A stretch of 64,000 nucleotides of DNA from Photobacterium sp. CCB-ST2H9. GTDB lineage: Bacteria; Pseudomonadota; Gammaproteobacteria; Enterobacterales; Vibrionaceae. Both the position numbers and the translations under genes were made by a program. The DNA lies in assembly GCF_023151555.2 (NCBI RefSeq), contig NZ_CP100425.1, positions 2,480,001 to 2,544,000 on the forward strand. The letters are read 5' to 3'. Positions 36,238 to 47,480 of this stretch are shown one piece after another. The first letter of the stretch is position 1. Each line of letters begins with the position of its first letter. Under the pieces are notes generated by a model. The model did not search any database, was not told where the DNA came from, and saw nothing but the letters and a program-made list of their open reading frames with translations.

Positions 36238-38109
36238 ATGGTCGCCAGCGGAAACAACTACAAAGAAACCGTGTCCCAACTGATCAGCTGGGGACACTGG
36301 TTCAGTTTTTTCAACATCATCGCCGCCATGCTCTTGGGCACCCGGTATATCGTTCATTCTGAATGGCCGGAAACGCTGTTAGGGCAACTCTACCTGGGGC
36401 TGAGTTGGGTTGGCCACTTCGGTTTTCTGGTTTTTGGCTTCTATATCCTGATTCTTTTTCCAGCCAGTTTTCTGATCCCCTCTCAGCGTTTGATGCGATT
36501 GTTTGCGGTGCTGGTTGGAACCGTCGGCCAGACAGCGCTGCTGCTGGATACCCATGCCTATCAAAGCCTGGAGCTTCATCTCAGTCCGCTGGTCTGGGAT
36601 CTGCTGCTCAGTGGCGAGCGAACCGACCTCAATGCCCGCTGGCAATACCTGTTTATTGTGGTGCCAGCCATTTTTCTGTTACAGCTGTTCCTGTCTGAAT
36701 GGCTGTGGCGCAAACTTCGCAAACTCACCCGCAAACATGTGGGTGTGCCAATTGCAACTGTCTTTGGCTTATGTTTTCTGACCAGCCACCTGCTCTATAT
36801 CTGGGCCGATGCCAACCTGTACCGCCCGGTCACCGCACAACGATCCAATTTTCCGCTCTCATACCCGATGACGGCCAAATCCTTTATGGAACGCCACGGG
36901 CTGCTGGACAGACAGGAATATACCCGCCTGCTTGAAGAGCAAGGCGTTGAAAACAGTGAAAGAATTCGTTATCCGCTGAAACCGCTTTCGTTCAGCGATA
37001 AAGGGACAGGACAAAATGTGTTGATCATCATGGTCGACGGATTGCGCAGCGATATGCTGACACCTGAGACCATGCCTTATCTGTCGGCGTTTGCTCATCA
37101 GAACCTGAACTTTTCGGATCACTACAGCACCGGAAACGACAGTGCTCTGGGCACATTTGGCCTTTTCTACGGGCTTCCCGGTGTCTACAGCAACAGTATT
37201 CGGGCAGAGCACAATCAACCGGTGCTGCTGGATACATTGAATAAGCGGGGTTACCGGTTCGGGCTGTTCAGCGGTTCCGGTTTTGAAGATGCTATCTATC
37301 AGCAGGCAATATTCACTCAGGCACAGCTGAGCCAAGCGATGGCACTGAACGGTGACACTCAGAACGATCAAACTGCGATTGCCAATATGAAATCCTGGCT
37401 GAGCAAGCAGGTTGCAGACAAACCCTGGTTTGGCTATTTAGAACTGACTTCTGTACAAAACTATGAAGACGCCAGTGCGGATTATCAGGCAAGGTTCACC
37501 CCTTCCCTGACAGAAACCAAACCCGGAAAACACTCCGGCACGACACCAGATCAGTTGCTGAAAAATTCATACCGTAATGCCGCCTATCATGCAGATGAGC
37601 AGATCATTAAGGTTTTCGACAGCTTGATTGAGCGTGATTTACTGGATAACACCGTTGTCGTGATTACTGCCAATCACGGAATGGAATTTAATGAAACGGG
37701 TACCAACTCTTGGGGCTCGGGTACGAACTACAGCCAGTACCAGTTAAAAGTGCCACTGATCATTCACTGGCCGGGCAGCCGGGCTGCTGAAATCACGCGA
37801 GCCACCAGCCATCTGGATATTGTACCGACCCTGATGGAGACTTTGCTGAACACGACGACAGCGCCAGAGTTCTACAGCAGTGGTATCAGCCTGTTTGATA
37901 ACAGCGGCAAACGACGCTGGGTCCTGGCAGGTAACGGAACTGATATCGTTGTCGTTCAGCCGGAAAGTACAACAATCGTTGATAAATATGGCAACTACAC
38001 CGTGTACAGTCCGGATTACAAACTCAAGGATGACGGCAAGCCAAAACTCTCAACGTTAATGCAAGTCATGCATGAGCTGAAGCGGTTCTATCAGCCTGTC
38101 TCCAAGTAA
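36238..38109 (+). CDS. yejM: YejM/PbgA inner-membrane sulfatase-like protein
   Basis: 623 residues from ATG 36238 (MVASGNNYKETVSQLISWGHWFSFFN, matching E. coli YejM); E. coli is 586. Five N-terminal membrane segments (to ~residue 190) with the DUF3413-type start, then a periplasmic sulfatase-fold domain from ~residue 245 (VLIIMVDGLRSDML; GNDSALGTFGLFYGLPGVY; VVVITANHGMEFNET). In Enterobacteria it senses periplasmic LPS and controls LpxC proteolysis through LapB. The catalytic Thr/Cys position is not obviously active, consistent with a non-enzymatic role. Confidence 0.94.
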   Translation: MVASGNNYKETVSQLISWGHWFSFFNIIAAMLLGTRYIVHSEWPETLLGQLYLGLSWVGHFGFLVFGFYILILFPASFLIPSQRLMRLFAVLVGTVGQTALLLDTHAYQSLELHLSPLVWDLLLSGERTDLNARWQYLFIVVPAIFLLQLFLSEWLWRKLRKLTRKHVGVPIATVFGLCFLTSHLLYIWADANLYRPVTAQRSNFPLSYPMTAKSFMERHGLLDRQEYTRLLEEQGVENSERIRYPLKPLSFSDKGTGQNVLIIMVDGLRSDMLTPETMPYLSAFAHQNLNFSDHYSTGNDSALGTFGLFYGLPGVYSNSIRAEHNQPVLLDTLNKRGYRFGLFSGSGFEDAIYQQAIFTQAQLSQAMALNGDTQNDQTAIANMKSWLSKQVADKPWFGYLELTSVQNYEDASADYQARFTPSLTETKPGKHSGTTPDQLLKNSYRNAAYHADEQIIKVFDSLIERDLLDNTVVVITANHGMEFNETGTNSWGSGTNYSQYQLKVPLIIHWPGSRAAEITRATSHLDIVPTLMETLLNTTTAPEFYSSGISLFDNSGKRRWVLAGNGTDIVVVQPESTTIVDKYGNYTVYSPDYKLKDDGKPKLSTLMQVMHELKRFYQPVSK

Positions 38110-38126
38110 CTTGCAAATGAGCTGAA

Positions 38127-38152
38127 AGAAAGGCTGCCACGGCAGCCTTTCT
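38127..38152. terminator. bidirectional terminator between yejM and the small lipoprotein gene
   Basis: AGAAAGGCTGCC-AC-GGCAGCCTTTCT followed by CTCTTTT on the plus strand; the two genes converge here. Confidence 0.8.
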
Positions 38153-38167
38153 CTCTTTTGTGCGGCG

Positions 38168-38443
38168 TTAATGATAATCCTGGTTACTGGCATAGCATTG
38201 TTCGTAGCCATCGTTCCATCCGTTTGCATATTTGTTCTCTTTTTTCATTCTTTCCGGATCCTGACGAAAGCCGTTGATATACGTCGTTGCTTCTATCTTT
38301 CGACTGTCGCACCCGTCCTGATAGCCATCAAGATAGTTCCGTGCGAATCCAAGCTCCGCCAGCTGATCATGGCGGGTCTGGCTACAGGCAGATAAAAATA
38401 GCGGTATCATCAACCATAATAAAAACACATATCGTCTTTTCAT
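38168..38443 (-). CDS. small lipoprotein with repeated GY-DG motifs (91 aa)
   Basis: Signal peptide with a lipobox (LFLSACSQT; lipidated Cys about residue 20). The mature protein has two similar segments, YLDGYQDGCDSRK and YANGWNDGYEQCY, with a conserved-looking YINGFRQDPERMKKENKYANGW spacing; a cysteine follows each. No function assigned; similar small lipoproteins occur in Vibrionaceae, as far as I recall. ATG 38443 follows GGTGAGAAC. Confidence 0.7.
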   Translation of the reverse strand: MKRRYVFLLWLMIPLFLSACSQTRHDQLAELGFARNYLDGYQDGCDSRKIEATTYINGFRQDPERMKKENKYANGWNDGYEQCYASNQDYH

Positions 38444-38837
38444 GTTCTCACCTGAGTGGATTGACGAATCAAAAAATCCCCTCTGATAAAATTAGTGAAA
38501 CGGCTTAATGGCACTTGTCTCAATATTGACATTTTGAGATCTATGCAGGTTTCAATTCTGCGATTTTATCCCTATCCTATTGATAATACTAAAATCAATG
38601 ACTTCCGTTCGAGTGTCATTTTTTGTACTTCAAAGACCAAAATTTATTTGTCATGTTCACATTATTCCTGCAACAAATATTTCATAAAAAACATTTTTTC
38701 CGAGATGCTGCTTAAAACAATGATTTTCTATACAACTATTTTTTTCTATCTGCCCTTCTGTCGCAGGTCTTTGACCCATACTTGCATATCAGCTTCACTA
38801 CACATTCAAAATACCCTTAAATTGCGGCGAAGACGGA
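38444..38837. other. A+T-rich spacer before the diguanylate cyclase gene
   Basis: No credible gene; an open frame from 38495 has no ribosome site and odd composition. There is an inverted repeat ATTGAT-N9-ATCAAT (38579-38599) and a possible weak hairpin AATGAC...GTCATT followed by Ts (38597-38625). No assigned role. Confidence 0.45.
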
Positions 38838-40340
38838 ATGGATTCCTTTTACCAAACTTATTTTTCACTATGGCAGACCAGTTCGGACGTCCCGGAGGCC
38901 ATTGAAAATCTCTTGACGCTGTTACGCCAAAATTTTCATGCTGAATCCTGCCAGCTGTATGTAAAAACAGCATCAGGCTGGCAATACTTTGCAGGTTCCG
39001 CACCGCATCTCAATCCGCTCCCGATAGAGAATGAGCTGGACCTGTCTGAATGGCTGCAGCCAACAAAACCTTTTTATCAGAACAACACCGGGCTCTGGCT
39101 GCCATTGCATCGACATCAGCAGGCCATTGGCCTACTGACGGTTCAATTGCCAACTCAACCACAGCCGCTCGACCCTGAATACTTTGTCCCCCTCGCCGTC
39201 CATCTGAGTGCGGAAATTGACCATCATATTTCCCGGGAATGCCTCTCCTCTTCACATCAACCACTGCTCAATATGCTGCAAGGATTACACGACATTTCCT
39301 TCATGCTGTGGCGGGCCAACAGCCTTGATGACCTGCTGTTCAAAGCCGTCGATCAGGGTAAGCAAGTCTTGCAAATTGACCGGATTGCGATTTTCCTGCT
39401 CACCGGTGAAAACAAAATGAAAGGCACCTATGGCACCGATATCCAGGGCAATACGGTCAAAGAAGACTATTTCGAGACCTCAATTCCTTCGCTTTGGTAT
39501 AGCGATCATCCGCAAGCACTACATGGATATCTGGCTATCAAAAACAACACCCCGCTTTACCATGATTTAAAACCTGTCGGCAAAGGATGGAGTGCCTATA
39601 CCTCATTGTGGGACGGTGACCGGCGGGTCGGCTGGATTGCATACGATAATCTGGTCACCGGGAAACCGCTGGCTGATTATCACTCACATATCCTGAAGCA
39701 ATTCAGCTTTATTGTGTCCCAGCATCTGGTTCGCAGGCAGGCAGAAGAAAGTCTCAGTCAGCTCAATACCGAGCTGGAGCAAAGAGTCTCTGACCGAACG
39801 CAACAATTACAGCAGCTCAACTGGAAGCTCGAACACACGTGTCGTCAGGACCCGCTGACTCAGGTCCCAAACCGTCGTGTTTTTGATCAGACGCTTCCCC
39901 TGGAATGGCGGCGGGCAAAACGTCACCGTCTGCCCGTTTCGCTGCTGATGATTGATGTCGATCACTTTAAAAAATTCAATGACAGCTATGGTCATGCCGC
40001 CGGCGATCGCTGTCTGAAGCTGATCGCGACGAAGCTGGCTTCACAGGAACGCCGGGCAGGGGCACTTTTTGCGCGTTACGGTGGCGAAGAGTTCGTCCTG
40101 TTACTGCCAGGCCAGAATGCACAGGCAGCAGTTGTGGCCGCCGAGAAAACACTACATGCAGTCAGAACACTTCAGATTCCGGTTGACGAGCACCAGTTCA
40201 GTCATGTCACTGTGAGTATTGGCGTCAGCAGTATTGTTCCGGATAGCCAGAATTCAGCTGATTTACTTTTCAGTCAGGCCGACCGCGCACTCTATCAGGC
40301 CAAATCATCCGGACGTGACAGCTACTTTATGTTCGGCTAG
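38838..40340 (+). CDS. GAF-GAF-GGDEF diguanylate cyclase
   Basis: 500 residues. Two GAF-like regions (about 15-130 and 150-305), a helical linker (NTELEQRVSDRTQQLQQLNWKLEHT), then a GGDEF domain from ~335: DPLTQVPNRRVFDQ, LLMIDVDHFKKFNDSYGHAAGDRCL, and the intact active site RYGGEEF near residue 415. The inhibitory I-site is degenerate: RAGA where RxxD is expected, so product inhibition is probably lost. It likely makes c-di-GMP in response to a cytoplasmic signal. No membrane segment. The 3' end overlaps topB by 14 bp. Confidence 0.88.
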   Translation: MDSFYQTYFSLWQTSSDVPEAIENLLTLLRQNFHAESCQLYVKTASGWQYFAGSAPHLNPLPIENELDLSEWLQPTKPFYQNNTGLWLPLHRHQQAIGLLTVQLPTQPQPLDPEYFVPLAVHLSAEIDHHISRECLSSSHQPLLNMLQGLHDISFMLWRANSLDDLLFKAVDQGKQVLQIDRIAIFLLTGENKMKGTYGTDIQGNTVKEDYFETSIPSLWYSDHPQALHGYLAIKNNTPLYHDLKPVGKGWSAYTSLWDGDRRVGWIAYDNLVTGKPLADYHSHILKQFSFIVSQHLVRRQAEESLSQLNTELEQRVSDRTQQLQQLNWKLEHTCRQDPLTQVPNRRVFDQTLPLEWRRAKRHRLPVSLLMIDVDHFKKFNDSYGHAAGDRCLKLIATKLASQERRAGALFARYGGEEFVLLLPGQNAQAAVVAAEKTLHAVRTLQIPVDEHQFSHVTVSIGVSSIVPDSQNSADLLFSQADRALYQAKSSGRDSYFMFG

Positions 40341-42291
40341 GTTGACTGCGGCCCTTTCCTTTTTTGCTCCGGCCCGAGCTTTTATATTTCCGTCCCTGAC
40401 TTTGTCTTCCCTGAGGTGAAACGGCCTGAAGACCACGCAGACTGGGTGGTACCTCCCCCTGCTTCACGCTGTCCATCATCTGCTGGATCTGCTGCTGAAG
40501 GGCTGCCATAAAGGGCTGATAGGCGCACTTTCGGTCCGCCATATCCTGTAACTGATGTTCCCAGTTCGCCGTCATATCCGGATAAGTTGCTTCATCGGGT
40601 AAAGCGTACACCAGCGCTTTTCCCGCCTCCGAAGCGTGAATACTTTTCCCCTGACGGAAAAGCAGTTGCCTTTTGAATAAAATTTCAATAATTCCGGCTC
40701 GTGTCGCTTCAGTGCCCAAGCCATCTGTCTCTCTCAAAATTTTCTTCAGCGACTGATCTGCGACAAAACGGGCAATCCCTGTCATTGCCTGCAGCAGTGT
40801 TGCTTCAGTGAAATGTTTCGGTGGTTCCGTCACCCGGTCTTTAATTTCACCATCGGTGCAGATCAGTTCTGTGCCTTTCTCCAGCGGCGGCACTTTTTCG
40901 GCCAGATTCTGATCATTGTCTGCATCTTCTTTGCCTTGCAGGGCTTTCCAGCCCGACTGCATCAACTGCCGGCCTCTGGCAATAAAGATCCCGCCAGCAA
41001 TCGTAAAGGTCAGCTTTGCTTCTGCGTACACAGCCGGCGGGTAAAATTGCATCAGGTATTGCCGGGCGACCAGCTGATAAACCTTCGCTTCCCAATCGCT
41101 GAGTGAATTAGGATTTACAGCCTTCGGCGTCGGGATAATGGCATGGTGCGCATCCACTTTACTGTCATTCCATGCTTTCGAACGCAAAGACAAATCCGCG
41201 CCCTGCACTTCACCCGCCATTCCGGGTACTGTCGAGGCCACCGCCTTCACCACATCTGCAGCCTGACGGTAATGATCATTCGGCAAATAACGACAATCTG
41301 AACGCGGATACGTAATCACCTTATGTTTTTCGTACAGAGTCTGGCAGCAAGCCAAAACATCCGCCGCACTCATTCCGAAGCGACGGGCTGCATCAATTTG
41401 CAGCGCTGAAAGCGAATATGGCAGCGGCGGTGCCTGTCTGGTTTCTTTCCGTTCAGCATCCGATACCAGCGCAGGCTGACCCTGGATGCGGGCCACCACA
41501 TTTTCACACAGTTTTCGATTGAGGATACGCCCCTCTTCATCCTGCCAGGGTTCACAGGCTTTACTCGGTTGCCAGCGGGCACGAATGACGAGGTCCTGAT
41601 AGGGGATCAGCGCATACACATCATAAAATGGCACCGGAACAAAATTTGTAATCTCATCGTCCCTGCGTGTCACCAGGCCGAGCACCGGCGTCTGAACCCG
41701 GCCGACCGACAGCACCCCTTTATAACCACCACGTTGTCCCAGCAAGGTATAAGCTCTGGACATATTCATGCCATAGAGCCAGTCGGCCCGGGAGCGGGCC
41801 AGTGCAGAAACGGAAAGCGGGATAAAATCTTTGTTGTCTCTGAGTTGTGCCAGCGCACGTTTAACCGCTGCCGGGTTCAGGTCTGAAATCAGCAAACGCT
41901 TCATGGACGCTTTTTTACTCGCAGCCAGCTTAATGTAGTCAATGACTTCATCCACCAGCAGTTGCCCTTCTCTGTCGGGGTCTCCGGCATGAATCACTTC
42001 ATCCGCCTGTTTCGCCAGCTTACGGACCACACTGAGCTGCTGCCTGGCCGATTTACGCGGTGCCAGCTGCCACTGAGCCGGAATAATGGGTAAATCACCC
42101 ATATCCCACTTCTTATAACGGGGATCGTAAACATCGGGTTCAACCTGCTCGAGCAAATGACCAATACACCAGGTCACAATATCGCCATTGGCAACTTCGA
42201 TGTATCCCTGATGGTTTTTATGCGGGCGAGGCAGAACCGCGGCGATTGCGCGGCCAAGGCTGGGCTTTTCGGCAATGTAGATACGGGCCAT
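40327..42291 (-). CDS. topB: DNA topoisomerase III
   Basis: 654 residues, type IA topoisomerase. TOPRIM domain at the start (ARIYIAEKPSLGRAIAAVLP, HAGDPDREGQLLVDEVID), the catalytic tyrosine in VITYPRSDCRYLP near residue 329, and TRAGIIEILFKRQLL. The C-terminal 25 residues are very basic (QGRKYKSSGRSKKGKGRSQP), probably binding DNA. Decatenates and removes precatenanes. Confidence 0.96.
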   Translation of the reverse strand: MARIYIAEKPSLGRAIAAVLPRPHKNHQGYIEVANGDIVTWCIGHLLEQVEPDVYDPRYKKWDMGDLPIIPAQWQLAPRKSARQQLSVVRKLAKQADEVIHAGDPDREGQLLVDEVIDYIKLAASKKASMKRLLISDLNPAAVKRALAQLRDNKDFIPLSVSALARSRADWLYGMNMSRAYTLLGQRGGYKGVLSVGRVQTPVLGLVTRRDDEITNFVPVPFYDVYALIPYQDLVIRARWQPSKACEPWQDEEGRILNRKLCENVVARIQGQPALVSDAERKETRQAPPLPYSLSALQIDAARRFGMSAADVLACCQTLYEKHKVITYPRSDCRYLPNDHYRQAADVVKAVASTVPGMAGEVQGADLSLRSKAWNDSKVDAHHAIIPTPKAVNPNSLSDWEAKVYQLVARQYLMQFYPPAVYAEAKLTFTIAGGIFIARGRQLMQSGWKALQGKEDADNDQNLAEKVPPLEKGTELICTDGEIKDRVTEPPKHFTEATLLQAMTGIARFVADQSLKKILRETDGLGTEATRAGIIEILFKRQLLFRQGKSIHASEAGKALVYALPDEATYPDMTANWEHQLQDMADRKCAYQPFMAALQQQIQQMMDSVKQGEVPPSLRGLQAVSPQGRQSQGRKYKSSGRSKKGKGRSQPSRT

Positions 42292-42608
42292 GAAACCTGA
42301 TTTGACTGGAAAAAACTCCCAGCACTATAAAGAATTCACCACGCGGAGACAATCTTTACTGGATATAAACCCAGTACCAGTTCACAAAGCCAGCATCCGG
42401 ATTCATCTGTTTTCGGCTCACCGTGGCATGCTGTAACCCTTTTGAGGCAATACGAATCCCCTGATGAAGTCCGGCATACGCCGAACTTTCTGAGTCTCAC
42501 TCAATTAAGCGGAAATCAGGTGCCACCACATAGCGGACTCTGTCACCGAAGATCAGGCAAACAAAAAAGCAGCGTCAAACGCTGCCTTTTTGGTCATCCC
42601 GCTTTGAA
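42292..42608. other. spacer between topB and the nitroreductase gene
   Basis: Holds the nitroreductase terminator (42563-42591) and the topB promoter region. No further gene seen. Confidence 0.5.
42563..42591 (-). terminator. terminator of the nitroreductase gene
   Basis: GCAGCGT-TTG-ACGCTGC flanked by A- and T-runs on both sides (TTTTTTG in the minus-strand RNA). Confidence 0.85.
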
Positions 42609-43157
42609 TCAGAGGTATTCGACAAACTGTGACAACTCACGTTCCGGTGCTTTCACTTCACGGCAATCTGCTGTGCCCAGATACAGAAAGCCAACAATCA
42701 TGTCATCACCCTGCACGTCGAGCGCTTCTCTGACGACTGGGTGATAAGCCCAGCTGCCTGTGCGCCAGAAACCCGCGAAACCCTGAGCAACCGCTGCCAT
42801 CTGCATCGCGTGGGCCGCACAGCCTGCTGAAATATGCTGCTCTACTGTCGGAATTTTTTCACTTGGCTGTACTTTTGCAACGACAGTAATCACCATCGGA
42901 GCCCGGAAAGGTGCCTTCGACGCTTTCTCGATGACGGCCTCTTCCGCCTGATCTGCCTTTGCAGCAGCAACCAGAATATCAGCCAGCTTTTGTAAACCTT
43001 CGCCTTCAGACACAATAAAACGCCAAGGTGTCAGGGCACCGTGATCCGGCGCCCGCAGACCAGCACGCAGTATATTTTCCAGCACTTCTCCCTGTGGACC
43101 CGGGGCTGCCATTTTTGGCAGCGAGCGACGATTCAGCAGCAGCGATAACGCATCCAT
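42609..43157 (-). CDS. ydjA: YdjA-type nitroreductase family protein
   Basis: 182 residues, FMN-dependent nitroreductase fold. LLLNRRSLPKMAAPGPQGEVLENILRAGLRAPDHGALTPWRFIV near the start binds FMN phosphate, and the C-terminal half has EQHISAGCAAHAMQMAAVAQGFAGFWRTGSW. Size and the PDHGALTPWRF motif fit E. coli YdjA. Physiological substrate unknown. In E. coli this gene also lies beside topB/sppA/ansA. Confidence 0.9.
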   Translation of the reverse strand: MDALSLLLNRRSLPKMAAPGPQGEVLENILRAGLRAPDHGALTPWRFIVSEGEGLQKLADILVAAAKADQAEEAVIEKASKAPFRAPMVITVVAKVQPSEKIPTVEQHISAGCAAHAMQMAAVAQGFAGFWRTGSWAYHPVVREALDVQGDDMIVGFLYLGTADCREVKAPERELSQFVEYL

Positions 43158-43232
43158 AAAAAGATAATTCCTTGATGATAACGATTCTTGTTAATTGACA
43201 TACCATACCCGGCTAACTGAGTAACGACAACA

Positions 43233-43263
43233 AAAAAGAGGCTCCCGGGGGAACCTCTTTTCA
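43233..43263 (-). terminator. hairpin after fadH
   Basis: AAAAGAGG...CCTCTTTT imperfect long stem 18 bp after the fadH stop, T-run on both strands. Confidence 0.7.
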
Positions 43264-43280
43264 TCTGGAACATGGTCTGT

Positions 43281-45320
<2,040 letters not shown>

Positions 45321-45323
45321 TTA

Positions 45324-45362
45324 TAAGGTCAGACCACCTATATAGCATAGGGTTAACGGTCA
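45324..45362 (-). promoter_or_regulatory. fadH promoter with overlapping FadR-like operator
   Basis: On the minus strand TTGAAT, 17 bp, TATATA forms a promoter, and TGGTCTGACCT (about 45326-45336) follows at the expected start. TGGTCnGACCT is the core of the FadR operator. fadH control by FadR fits E. coli knowledge. Confidence 0.65.
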
Positions 45363-45510
45363 TTCAAACAGCTGTTTACATAATCTCAACAAACATCACT
45401 CACCTTCCTGTTTTCGTCCCGTGCTTTTTAGGTCGCAATAAAGCTAGTATTAGGTATTCGTACAGTGTCTCAGTTAGGATAGGCACTTAGATTCATTTTC
45501 GGGAAAGGCC

Positions 45511-47364
45511 ATGAAAGTACTATTAAAAGGCATTGCTAAAGTGCTGCGCGGATGCTGGAAACTGCTCAGTTTCACCCGCCAGTTATTTTTCAATCTGTTA
45601 TTTCTCGCTTTGATTGGGATTATTATCTTTGCATTTCAGGAAGGTGCGGAAGCGCCAGCCCTGCCGGACAAAGCTGCACTGGTGCTGGATCTGGATGGCC
45701 CAATTGTAGAAAAGCGTAGCTACGTCAATCCGTTTGATCAGGTTGTTGACAGTGCACTGGGGCAGGTTCCTGTTCAGGAAAACGTCCTGTTCGATATCGT
45801 AGACACCGTTCGTGCAGCAGCGAAGGACGATAAAATTACCGGCCTGATCCTCAATTTAAAAGAAATGCCGGAAACCAGTCTGACCAAACTGCGCTATATC
45901 GCTAAAGCCATTGAAGAATTCAAGCAGGCTGGAAAACCGGTCTACGCAATGGGCGATCACTTCCGCCAGAGCCAGTATTATCTGGCCAGCTACGCCGATA
46001 AAATTTACATGTCACCGGATGGCGGGGTCATGCTGACGGGCTACGGCAGCTACTCGCTTTATTATAAGACCCTGCTGGAAAAACTGGACGTCACCACGCA
46101 TGTTTTCCGGGTTGGGACCTACAAGTCTTTTGTGGAACCTTATACCCGGGACAATATGTCTGACGCAGCCCGCGAGGCAAATACCGTCTGGCTGAACCAG
46201 ATGTGGGACGCCTACACGCAAGATGTCGCCCGCAATCGACAGATTGATGCGGGTATCCTGACACCAGAAGTGAAAGATCTGGTCAGTGAGCTGAAAAGTG
46301 TTCAGGGCGACTTTGCCCGGCTGAGTCAGAAAATGGGACTGGTAGATGAGCTGATCAATCGTACCCAGTTGCGCCAGCAGTTCATCAAAGAATTCGGCAG
46401 CGATGGTGATCACGGCTTCAATCAAGTCAGCTACTACGATTACCAGCCGACAATCGGCAGCCCGTTCCAGCCAAGCAAGAACGGGATTGCTGTCGTCGTT
46501 GCCAGTGGTGCGATTGTCGATGGCCAGCAGGCTCAGGGCAGCATCGGTGGTGATACTGCAGCAGCACTGCTGCGTCAGGCCCGACTGGATGATGACATCA
46601 AAGCGGTCATCCTTCGTGTCGACAGCCCGGGCGGCAGCGCATTTGCTTCTGAAGTCATCCGCAATGAGGTGGATGCCCTGAAACTGGCTGGTAAACCTGT
46701 CGTGGTTTCCATGTCGAGCCTGGCTGCATCCGGCGGTTACTGGATTTCCTCCAGTGCCAGCGAGATCATTGCTCAGCCAACCACCATCACCGGCTCAATC
46801 GGTATTTTCGGCATTCTGGCCACCTTTGAAAAAGGACTGGAAAACATCGGTGTCTACAGTGATGGTGTAGGAACTACCCCATTTTCAGGCATCGGTATCA
46901 CCCGCGGACTGCCGGAAGATGTCGCGGAAATTTTCCAGCTGGGTATCGAAAATGGCTATCAGCGCTTCATCAGTCTGGTCAGTGAAAATCGCCACATCTC
47001 GCTGGAAGAGACTGACAAGATTGCACAGGGCCGTGTCTGGACCGGTCAGGATGCGCTGAAGCTGGGACTGGTCGATCGTCTGGGTGATTTCGACGATGCG
47101 ATTGTTTCGGCAGCAAAACTGGCCAAACTGGATGATTATGATCTGCACTGGATCGATCTGCCGCTCAGCCCGTTAGAGCAATTGCTGCAGGACATGACTT
47201 CAGAAGCCAGTGTCAAAGTCAGCCAGATGGTTGCAACCCAGATGCCGGCAGCCCTCCAACCGGCAATCCGTCAAATCGCAACTGATGTGAACAGTCTGAA
47301 CAGCTTTAATGATCCGAAAGGGCAATATGCTTTCTGCCTCAACTGTAACAACACAGGGATTTAA
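45511..47364 (+). CDS. sppA: signal peptide peptidase SppA (67 kDa type)
   Basis: 617 residues, the duplicated S49 family form. One membrane segment (residues 22-45). The catalytic lysine is in TYKSFVEPYTRDNMSD near residue 207 and the serine in MSSLAASGGYWISS near residue 409. It degrades leftover signal peptides at the periplasmic face. AGG ribosome site. Followed by a terminator and ansA. Confidence 0.96.
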   Translation: MKVLLKGIAKVLRGCWKLLSFTRQLFFNLLFLALIGIIIFAFQEGAEAPALPDKAALVLDLDGPIVEKRSYVNPFDQVVDSALGQVPVQENVLFDIVDTVRAAAKDDKITGLILNLKEMPETSLTKLRYIAKAIEEFKQAGKPVYAMGDHFRQSQYYLASYADKIYMSPDGGVMLTGYGSYSLYYKTLLEKLDVTTHVFRVGTYKSFVEPYTRDNMSDAAREANTVWLNQMWDAYTQDVARNRQIDAGILTPEVKDLVSELKSVQGDFARLSQKMGLVDELINRTQLRQQFIKEFGSDGDHGFNQVSYYDYQPTIGSPFQPSKNGIAVVVASGAIVDGQQAQGSIGGDTAAALLRQARLDDDIKAVILRVDSPGGSAFASEVIRNEVDALKLAGKPVVVSMSSLAASGGYWISSSASEIIAQPTTITGSIGIFGILATFEKGLENIGVYSDGVGTTPFSGIGITRGLPEDVAEIFQLGIENGYQRFISLVSENRHISLEETDKIAQGRVWTGQDALKLGLVDRLGDFDDAIVSAAKLAKLDDYDLHWIDLPLSPLEQLLQDMTSEASVKVSQMVATQMPAALQPAIRQIATDVNSLNSFNDPKGQYAFCLNCNNTGI

Positions 47365-47395
47365 ACTTTCCTGTTCAGCGTGATGAAAAGTCCTG

Positions 47396-47422
47396 AAAGC
47401 CCGGTCTCACCGGGCTTTTTTT
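47396..47422 (+). terminator. Rho-independent terminator of sppA
   Basis: AAAGCCCGGT-CTC-ACCGGGCTTT with T-run. Confidence 0.85.
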
Positions 47423-47480
47423 CATCCCGTTTCGCCGTATAATGCTGCTACCATCAAATCAACGCTGTACCCGTACTCAA

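Noticed and set aside
38495..38905. 136-codon open frame before the diguanylate cyclase
   Set aside because: A+T-driven frame without ribosome site, Cys/Phe/Ser-rich, overlapping the real gene.
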